Made by a program: the position numbers and the translations under genes | NCBI GenBank assembly: GCA_036743055.1 | Contig: DAINQE010000039.1 | Location: forward strand, 1 to 23,469 | Origin: Sabulitectum sp036743055 | GTDB lineage: Bacteria > Fermentibacterota > Fermentibacteria > Fermentibacterales > JCC-6 | Direction of reading: 5' to 3' | Length of the DNA: 23,469 nt | Shown here: one piece after another, positions 18,325 to 23,469 of the stretch | Numbering within the stretch: the stretch's first letter is position 1 | How the letters are laid out: the number at the start of each line of letters is the position of its first letter | The notes under the pieces: model-generated | The model's input: only the letters and a program-made list of their open reading frames with translations | What the model was told of the DNA's origin: nothing | The model's database searches: none

Positions 18325-20251
18325 GGTTGGTCACCTCCCCGGCGTGCTGCTCTATGAAGTTTCGCCTGGGCTCCACTTCGTCCCCCATTAGAATGGAGAA
18401 TATCCTGTCAGCCTCCACGGCGTCGTCCATTCTCACCTGGAGCATCAGCCTGTTCTCCGGATCCATGGTGGTGGTCCAGAGCTGCTCCGGGTTCATTTCG
18501 CCGAGTCCCTTGTACCGCTGGATCGTAATCCCTGTGGAAGCCGCTTCTTCCTTAAGTATCCTGTTCCTCTCATGGTCGGAGTAGGCGTATACCTCCTTTT
18601 TACCCCATTTCAACCGGTATAGAGGGGGTTGAGCGATGAAAATATGGCCCTCTTCGATCAGCCTTGGCATGTAGCGGAAGAAGAACGTTAGAAGCAGTGT
18701 TCTGATGTGCGCTCCGTCAACGTCGGCATCGGTCATGATGATGATCTTTCCGTACCTCAGCTTGTCCAGTTCGAAGTCCTCCTGACCTATCCCGGTGCCG
18801 GCGGCGGTAACAAGAGTTCTTATCTCATTGTTGGCCAAAATTTTGTGAAGGGGCGCCTTCTCAACGTTGATGATCTTTCCCCTCAGGGGAAGAATTGCCT
18901 GGAAGTATCTGTCACGACCCTGCTTCGCGCTTCCCCCAGCGGAATCACCCTCCACCAGGAAAAGCTCAGCGTGTTCCGGGTCCCTCACGGTGCAGTCGGA
19001 GAGTTTTCCCGGAAGGGAGGCGGTCTCAAGGGCGCTCTTCCTTCTTGTGAGTTCCCTGGCCTTCCTGGCAGCCTGACGCGCGGCGCATGTGTCAATGCAC
19101 TTCTGTACTATCTTCCTGGCGTCGCCGGGGTTCTCCTCGAAGAACTGTTCAAGGCCGGAATAGACAGTGTTCTCCACTACACCCTTTATCTCCCTGTTCC
19201 CCAGCCTGGTCTTGGTCTGTCCTTCGAACTGGGGACTTGAGAGCTTGACGCTGACAACCGCTGTGAGCCCTTCTCGAACATCGTTACCGGTGAATGACTG
19301 ATCGGTCTTCTTGAACAGACCGTTCCTGGAAGCGTAGTCGTTAAGACATCTGGTTAAGGCGGCACGAAAGCCCGTCAGGTGGGTCCCCCCGTCGATGGTG
19401 TTGATGTTGTTTGCAAAACTGAAGACATCTTCCTGATAGCCTGAATTGTACTGCAGGGCAACATCGGAGAGCACGAAAGAGCCGTCTTCCAGTTCACCCT
19501 CCTTCGTAATGTGAACGGGCGGTTCGTGAAGAGGGTGTTTGTTTTCGTTAAGGAAACCGACGAAGGAGGTTATTCCGCCCTCGTACCTGAAGACCTTTTT
19601 CTTGCCCTCAGGGGACCTTCTGTCGGAAATGGATATTTTCAGACCGCTGTTAAGGAAAGCCAGTTCCCTGAGCCTCTTGGCAAGAATGTCGAAGCTGAAC
19701 TCGGTTGTTTCGAAAATTTCTTCATCTGGGATGAAGTGAATGCTGGTACCTGTGATCCTGGAGTCATCAGGGGTTTCGGTAAGGGGGTAATCCGGAAGAC
19801 CCCTTGTGTATTCCTGGGTGCAGGTGCTGCCCTTTTTGCTGACCTTCACCCTGAGCCTGCTGGACAGCGCGTTGACGACACTTACGCCAACACCGTGAAG
19901 CCCTCCGGACACCTTGTAGGAACTGTTGTCGAACTTGCCGCCGGCATGGAGGGTGGTCATGACCACCTGCAGGGCTGAGATCCCGGTTTTAGGATGAATA
20001 TCGGTGGGGATTCCTCTCCCGTTATCTGTGATGGTTACTCCGCCATCGGGCTGAAGCTCAACCTCAATGCTGGTGCAGTACCCGCCCTGGGCTTCATCAA
20101 CACTGTTGTCGACAACTTCGTAAACAAGATGGTGCAGGCCGGTGGAGGAGGTAGAGCCAATGTACATGGAAGGCCTTTTTCTGACGGCTTCGAGGCCTTC
20201 CAGGATCTGTATCGACTCGGCGCCGTAGGTGTTTTCAGGTTTAACGGCCAA
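18314..20251 (-). CDS. gyrB: DNA gyrase subunit B
   Basis: GyrB supplies the ATPase and Toprim domains of gyrase. Visible motifs are EVVDNSVDEA (catalytic Glu and Mg-binding Asn), DNGRGIP, GGLHGVGVSVVNALS, the Toprim EGDSAGGSAKQGRDR and IIMTDADVDGAHI, and the C-terminal QRYKGLGEMNPEQLW. The protein is 645 residues, without the insert of enterobacterial GyrB. The frame is open to 20317, but I place the start at TTG 20251. AAGGA lies 5 bases before it, the protein then starts LAVKPENTYGAESIQILEGL (first residue Met), and no ATG is available. It overlaps dciA by 11 bp. Confidence 0.97.
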   Translation of the reverse strand: MAVKPENTYGAESIQILEGLEAVRKRPSMYIGSTSSTGLHHLVYEVVDNSVDEAQGGYCTSIEVELQPDGGVTITDNGRGIPTDIHPKTGISALQVVMTTLHAGGKFDNSSYKVSGGLHGVGVSVVNALSSRLRVKVSKKGSTCTQEYTRGLPDYPLTETPDDSRITGTSIHFIPDEEIFETTEFSFDILAKRLRELAFLNSGLKISISDRRSPEGKKKVFRYEGGITSFVGFLNENKHPLHEPPVHITKEGELEDGSFVLSDVALQYNSGYQEDVFSFANNINTIDGGTHLTGFRAALTRCLNDYASRNGLFKKTDQSFTGNDVREGLTAVVSVKLSSPQFEGQTKTRLGNREIKGVVENTVYSGLEQFFEENPGDARKIVQKCIDTCAARQAARKARELTRRKSALETASLPGKLSDCTVRDPEHAELFLVEGDSAGGSAKQGRDRYFQAILPLRGKIINVEKAPLHKILANNEIRTLVTAAGTGIGQEDFELDKLRYGKIIIMTDADVDGAHIRTLLLTFFFRYMPRLIEEGHIFIAQPPLYRLKWGKKEVYAYSDHERNRILKEEAASTGITIQRYKGLGEMNPEQLWTTTMDPENRLMLQVRMDDAVEADRIFSILMGDEVEPRRNFIEQHAGEVTNLDY

Positions 20252-20558
20252 AATCTTCCTTTCTGTCTTCCTTAACCAGGCGGATGGAGACCCTGAGGGT
20301 CCTGAAAACCTCCGCACCGGCTTCCCTGTTCAGGGCCGATAGTATCTCGCTGCTCCTGTACTTCAGCTCCATTGCCGCAGCGGGGCTTCTTGTGAGAACC
20401 TGAAGGCAGTCTCCATCGATCACAGGGGAAGAGCAGTACTCGGCAAGTTTCTTCCCCGCTATAGAGTTCCAGCGGGCCAGCGCTTTTCTTCTCGGAAGGA
20501 TCGAGTCAAGGTCGAGATCCCCGAGAAGCTCGTCCACCAGCTCACTGATGTTCTTCAT
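20241..20558 (-). CDS. dciA: DciA (DUF721) replicative helicase-loading protein
   Basis: DciA is the widespread bacterial helicase operator that helps load DnaB where DnaC/DnaI is absent. The 105 residues contain the DUF721 core: RRKALARWNSIAGKKLAEYC followed by a DGDCLQVLTRSPAAAMEL strand-helix, then LRVSIRLV at the end. The tryptophan and the basic helix are the conserved part. The position between dnaN and gyrB is the place where DUF721 proteins are commonly found. The ATG follows the dnaN stop after 4 bases with a poor Shine-Dalgarno (GAGCGA), which suggests coupling to dnaN. Confidence 0.88.
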   Translation of the reverse strand: MKNISELVDELLGDLDLDSILPRRKALARWNSIAGKKLAEYCSSPVIDGDCLQVLTRSPAAAMELKYRSSEILSALNREAGAEVFRTLRVSIRLVKEDRKEDFGR

Positions 20559-20562
20559 TCGC

Positions 20563-21687
20563 TCAGACTGGATCCGGAAGCCTTACGGGCATGACCAGAG
20601 TAAGGTAATCGAAGGTATCGTCATCGGTCACCTCCGTTATGATCACCGCCGTGGAGCTGTCGTGCATGCTCAGACAGACATCTTCACTGTTCATGCTTCT
20701 GAGAATGTCCATAACAAGGTTCCCGTTGAAGGCTATCTGAAGAGGATCCTCCGAGTAGTCAGCCTCTATGTCCTCCCTCGCTTCTCCGGCATCGGTGTTC
20801 TCCGCCTGCAGGATCACCCTGTTGTGCTCAATGGTGAACATTATCTGCCGGGTTGCGGGATTTGCGATGATGCTCATTCTCTTAAGGGCGCCCAGGAGAT
20901 CTTCCCTGTTCACGGTGAGTTTCAGTTCATTACTTGAGGGAATGACCTTCTCGTAGGGAGGATAAGGGCCATCGATCACCCGGCTGAAAATGCTGGTGTC
21001 CCCCACATGGAAGCTCACCTGGGAACCCTGGGAGGACATGAGCACCTTATCGCTGGTGCTGAGCCGCTGAAGAAGATTGAGTGCCTTAGGGGCGATGATC
21101 GCCTCAAGACCTGTATCCGTTTCCCGCTTAAGCTGAGTAAGCCTGATCCTTGCGAGTCGGTGGCCGTCGGTGGCTACCATTTCAAGGCCTTCTGGAAGGA
21201 ACTTCCAGAGAGAGCCGGTAAGGGATGCCCTTATCTCGCTTGCACCGGCGACGGCATAGGATGTTCTGGCAATGGCTTCCCTGACCATGTCAAGCGGAAG
21301 CTCTGTCATGCTGTCCGCAGAGCCCGGCGAAGGAAGAGAGGGATAGCTGTCGCGGCTGCTTCCCGGAAGGGTGAAGGAGCTTTTTTCACAGCTTATGCTT
21401 GTGCGGGAACCGCTGGTGCTTATGCTTACGTCGGAGCCGTCAAGTTCCCTGACGATCTCAAGCAGTTTCTTCCCCGGGAGTGCAATGGAGCCCTGGGAGG
21501 AGATAGTTGCGGGAACCCAGGTGATGACCGTGGTGTCAAGATCGGTGGCCGCCAGCTTCAGTTTTTCCCCCTGGGTTTCAAGAAGGATGTTGGAGAGGGA
21601 CGGCAGACTGGTCTTGGGAGGAAGGGCCGAAGCCACAGTGTTAAGACCGAGAAAAAGAGTCTTGTGATCCACAAGTAAGTTCACCAT
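20563..21687 (-). CDS. dnaN: DNA polymerase III sliding clamp (beta subunit)
   Basis: The beta clamp encircles DNA and tethers polymerase III. At 374 residues it has the usual three-domain size. The family segments TDLDTTVITW, LPGKKLLEIVREL, ATDGHRLARIRL and the near C-terminal VMPVRL are present. Unlike E. coli, where the chain ends at MPMRL, four residues (PDPV) follow. GGAGG lies 7 bases before the ATG at 21687. A perfect TATAAT sits about 60 bases upstream on the coding strand. The gene begins the dnaN-dciA-gyrB-gyrA run. Confidence 0.98.
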   Translation of the reverse strand: MVNLLVDHKTLFLGLNTVASALPPKTSLPSLSNILLETQGEKLKLAATDLDTTVITWVPATISSQGSIALPGKKLLEIVRELDGSDVSISTSGSRTSISCEKSSFTLPGSSRDSYPSLPSPGSADSMTELPLDMVREAIARTSYAVAGASEIRASLTGSLWKFLPEGLEMVATDGHRLARIRLTQLKRETDTGLEAIIAPKALNLLQRLSTSDKVLMSSQGSQVSFHVGDTSIFSRVIDGPYPPYEKVIPSSNELKLTVNREDLLGALKRMSIIANPATRQIMFTIEHNRVILQAENTDAGEAREDIEADYSEDPLQIAFNGNLVMDILRSMNSEDVCLSMHDSSTAVIITEVTDDDTFDYLTLVMPVRLPDPV

Positions 21688-21746
21688 AGGAAGCCCTCCA
21701 CGGTTTCAGTAATAAGAACAGAAAGAAACAGAATACAACATCAGTA

Positions 21747-21752
21747 ATTATA
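21747..21752 (-). promoter_or_regulatory. dnaN: Candidate -10 element for dnaN
   Basis: The - strand reads TATAAT, a perfect sigma-70-type -10 hexamer, giving a leader of about 50 bases before the dnaN ATG. There is no good -35: the hexamer 17 bases upstream is TTACTT. The element also falls in the A/T-rich part of the candidate oriC, so it could be part of the unwinding region instead. Confidence 0.4.
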
Positions 21753-21805
21753 CCTCAAAGAGCGTGCAAAAGTAACCCTTCCATGGGAAATCACAGGTAC
21801 TTGCG

Positions 21806-21827
21806 ATGTTGAAAAAATGTTGAAAAG
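21806..21827. repeat. Tandem 11-bp direct repeat in the dnaA-dnaN region
   Basis: ATGTTGAAAAA (21806-21816) is followed at once by ATGTTGAAAAG (21817-21827), identical but for the last base. Each contains TGTTGAAAA, whose reverse complement TTTTCAACA differs from a DnaA box at one position. The 11-bp phasing places both on one face of the helix. Confidence 0.6.
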
Positions 21828-21845
21828 AACACAGTGAAACGGAAG

Positions 21846-21854
21846 TTTTCCACA
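21846..21854 (+). promoter_or_regulatory. DnaA box (TTTTCCACA)
   Basis: TTTTCCACA matches the general DnaA-box consensus TTWTNCACA at every position. The DnaA encoded next door keeps the C-terminal ERDHSTV signature of the DNA-binding domain, so the usual consensus should apply. It lies 46 bases beyond the dnaA stop codon. Confidence 0.55.
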
Positions 21855-21899
21855 GAGCCGGGACCGTTGGAGAAATCCACAGGGATATCAACAGTGAGA

Positions 21900-23255
21900 T
21901 CAGTTCTCCAGGGACCTTTTTACCTCTTCCACCTGCCGGCTGAAAGAGGGGTCCTGCTCCATGAGAGTGTTGACCCTTTTAATGGCGTTCACCACCGTTG
22001 AATGGTCCCTTTCAAAGTAATCACCTATTTCCTCAAGGGGGAGTTCAGTCATTTCTCTGATGAGGAACATTGCCACCTGTCTGGGTACAAGGATCTCCCT
22101 CTTTCTCTTCTTGCCCTTGAGGGCCTCCTTGTTAACACCGAATACGTCGGCGGTTACTGCGGTAATGGAGGCTGGATTAAGCCTGCGAGAAGCCGAGCCA
22201 AGGAATTCCTTAACAAGGTTCCGTACATTCTCAAGTGAAGGGGTGGTGTTCTGGATCCTCATGTTAGCGGCAATGATGTTGACAGCGCCTTCCAGCTGTC
22301 TGACGTTCGAGGTAACGCTCTCGGCGATGTAATCAACAACGTTTGAATCAAGGCGGATGTTCTCGTCTCGCAGTTTCTGGTTAAGTATGGCCTTCCGTGT
22401 CTCGAACCTGGGAGGCTTTATGTCTGCCAGCATTCCCGACTGGAACCTGGAGATAAGCCTTTCCTCAAGAGGCTCTATCTCGTTTGGATGGCGGTCGGAG
22501 GTAAGGACGATCTGTTTTCCCATGAGGTATAGCTCATTGAATATCTGGAAGAACTGTTCCTGGGTGCTGTCCTTTCCCGCAAGGAACTGAACATCCTCCA
22601 TTATCAGATAGTCGCACTTCCTGAAACGGTCCTTGAACTTTTCCATCTGCCTTGCGGAACTGTGCTCGAAACTGCTGGAGGGATCCAGGGCCCTGATGTA
22701 GTCGCTGGTGAACTGGGAGCTGGATATGTAGGCAAATGTTTCACCTGGTTTGTTGTCCCTGACGTAATGTGCAATGGCCTGGACAAGATGCGTCTTGCCT
22801 AGACCCACACCGCCGTAGATGAAAAGCGGGTTCTGGGTGGAGTGGCCGAGGTTGTGGGCAACAGCAACGGCGCTCGCGTGGGCAAGTTCATTGGTGGGCC
22901 CGCTGATGAAACGGCTGAAGACATACTCGGGGTAGAGATAGTTGTCGAAAAGCTGATCCCTGGAAGAGAAACTGGAGGAGAAGCTTCCGAGATTGAGGGT
23001 TTCAGGCCTGTGTGTGAACTTGATAGAAATGGAGTCGTTGCCGGTTATCTCTCGGAGAAGGCCCTCGAGCTTGTCCTTGTAGTGCTGGGAAACGAAATTG
23101 ACCCTTATATCGGAATCAAGACCGACCGTGACAACATTGCCGCTGTAACCCCTGAAAGAAGCATTTGCCAGCCAGCTGTTGAACTTCTCGACGCCCATAA
23201 GCTCCCTGGCCCGGTCAAGACAGAGATCGAACGCGTCTTCTGGAGAAAAAACCAT
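21900..23255 (-). CDS. dnaA: Chromosomal replication initiator protein DnaA
   Basis: DnaA binds DnaA boxes and opens the origin. At 451 residues all four domains fit: domain I (about 1-80), a short Ser-rich linker (about 90-105), the AAA+ core (about 110-330) and the DNA-binding domain (about 360-451). Walker A is GGVGLGKT (148-155). Walker B reads LIMEDVQF (217-224), with Glu where most DnaA proteins have the first Asp of IDD-Q. EERLISRF carries the arginine finger, and ERDHSTVVNAI is the box-recognition helix. The frame is open to 23345, but ATG 23255 has GGAGAG upstream and gives the normal domain I start (MVFSPEDAFDLCLDR). Confidence 0.98.
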   Translation of the reverse strand: MVFSPEDAFDLCLDRARELMGVEKFNSWLANASFRGYSGNVVTVGLDSDIRVNFVSQHYKDKLEGLLREITGNDSISIKFTHRPETLNLGSFSSSFSSRDQLFDNYLYPEYVFSRFISGPTNELAHASAVAVAHNLGHSTQNPLFIYGGVGLGKTHLVQAIAHYVRDNKPGETFAYISSSQFTSDYIRALDPSSSFEHSSARQMEKFKDRFRKCDYLIMEDVQFLAGKDSTQEQFFQIFNELYLMGKQIVLTSDRHPNEIEPLEERLISRFQSGMLADIKPPRFETRKAILNQKLRDENIRLDSNVVDYIAESVTSNVRQLEGAVNIIAANMRIQNTTPSLENVRNLVKEFLGSASRRLNPASITAVTADVFGVNKEALKGKKRKREILVPRQVAMFLIREMTELPLEEIGDYFERDHSTVVNAIKRVNTLMEQDPSFSRQVEEVKRSLEN

Positions 23256-23294
23256 ACCACTCTCCGAAAGGAATGAAAGAAAAAACTCAGGGGA

Positions 23295-23323
23295 ATAATG
23301 CAAAACAAAAGCCACAGGGCCAA
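23295..23323 (-). promoter_or_regulatory. dnaA: Candidate dnaA promoter
   Basis: On the - strand TTGGCC (23323-23318) and CATTAT (23300-23295) are separated by 17 bases, each matching 4 of 6 sigma-70 positions. This would give a leader of about 33 bases before the dnaA ATG. No consensus DnaA box was seen beside it. Confidence 0.4.
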
Positions 23324-23338
23324 GTAGGTGGGCGGAAC

Positions 23339-23367
23339 TTGACAAAGGGGGTCAATTTAGCTAACTT
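23339..23367 (+). promoter_or_regulatory. rpmH: Candidate rpmH promoter
   Basis: TTGACA (23339-23344) is a perfect -35. After 17 bases comes TAACTT (23362-23367), a poor -10. The start would lie near 23374, giving a leader of about 60 bases to rpmH. The -35 lies inside an inverted repeat TTGAC-N7-GTCAA (23339-23355), and a second one, TTTCCG-CTTC-CGGAAA (23366-23381), covers the presumed start point. Confidence 0.45.
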
Positions 23368-23437
23368 TCCGCTTCCGGAAAATGCTGAAAAGAACGGGCG
23401 AGGGTCGCAAGGTTCACGCCAAGTGCAGGAGACTATT

Positions 23438-23469
23438 ATGAAAAGAACATATCAGCCCAGCAATATCTC
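23438..23469 (+). CDS. rpmH: 50S ribosomal protein L34, 3' partial
   Basis: The first ten codons read MKRTYQPSNI, the nearly invariant start of L34, and the gene runs off the window. AGGAG lies about 6 bases before the ATG. L34 is a small basic protein of the large ribosomal subunit. Its divergent position next to dnaA is the classic bacterial origin arrangement, normally continuing into rnpA and yidC outside this window. Confidence 0.95.
   Translation, partial: MKRTYQPSNI

Larger units (their letters stand above)
21688..21899. other. Candidate replication origin (oriC) between dnaN and dnaA
   Basis: This 212-bp gene-free region lies between dnaA and dnaN, a common oriC site. It contains one full match to TTWTNCACA (21846-21854, +) and four relaxed 9-mers: TTTTCAACA on the - strand at 21807-21815 and 21818-21826, and AAATCCACA (21873-21881) and ATATCAACA (21885-21893) on the + strand. 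An A/T-rich stretch at about 21711-21760, roughly 30% GC by count, could be the unwinding element. Most boxes are imperfect, so the other dnaA flank (23256-23437) remains an alternative. Confidence 0.5.

Noticed and set aside
17161..18357. Long + strand open frame opposite gyrA (398 codons)
   Set aside because: gyrA is certain here and the antisense translation has no recognisable motif.
21382..21390. TTTTTCACA, a consensus DnaA-box match inside dnaN
   Set aside because: It is isolated in coding sequence and part of a T-run, so chance is likely.

Overview
This window is a chromosomal origin neighbourhood from a bacterium, probably an uncultured member of the FCB group; Fermentibacterota or a close relative is my best guess, from memory of similar gene styles only. 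The reasons are a V/A-type (not F-type) ATP synthase in a clearly bacterial genome, bactofilin, a secreted FG-GAP repeat protein with a C-terminal module resembling a type IX secretion sorting domain, and fairly frequent TTG/GTG starts. Base composition is moderately GC-rich by eye. No insertion sequence, CRISPR array, tRNA or rRNA was seen.

Layout from right to left. At the right edge rpmH (L34) starts on the + strand and runs off the window. Divergent from it, everything from dnaA down to about 1.8 kb is on the - strand: dnaA; a 212-bp intergenic region with clustered DnaA-box-like 9-mers (candidate oriC); then dnaN, dciA (DUF721), gyrB, gyrA, a 1189-residue unrecognised protein, an asparaginase-family enzyme, a short membrane-anchor protein and a bactofilin. 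After a 171-bp gap comes a nine-gene V/A-ATPase operon in the order stalk subunit, I, K, E, C, F, A, B, D, the order I recall for Thermus. A 12-bp hairpin separates its end from a convergent + strand gene, a 5'-truncated FG-GAP protein that fills the left edge.

The origin-proximal genes form one functional set: initiator (DnaA), sliding clamp (DnaN), helicase loader (DciA) and gyrase (GyrB/GyrA). Genes are packed tightly. dciA/gyrB, gyrB/gyrA and atpB/atpD each overlap by exactly 11 bp, gyrA and the large protein overlap by one base, and the asparaginase follows the large protein after a single base, so translational coupling is likely.

The V/A-ATPase looks complete (A, B, C, D, E, F, I, K and a coiled-coil stalk subunit). 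Its K subunit carries all the residues I recall as sodium ligands in Enterococcus hirae NtpK, so Na+ coupling is the leading inference. The most novel items are the 1189-residue helical protein coupled to gyrA, and a bactofilin partner that resembles the N-terminal anchor of bactofilin-linked M23 peptidases but lacks the peptidase. There is no gene-free stretch longer than 300 bases; the longest gaps are 21688-21899, 23256-23437 and 10305-10475.
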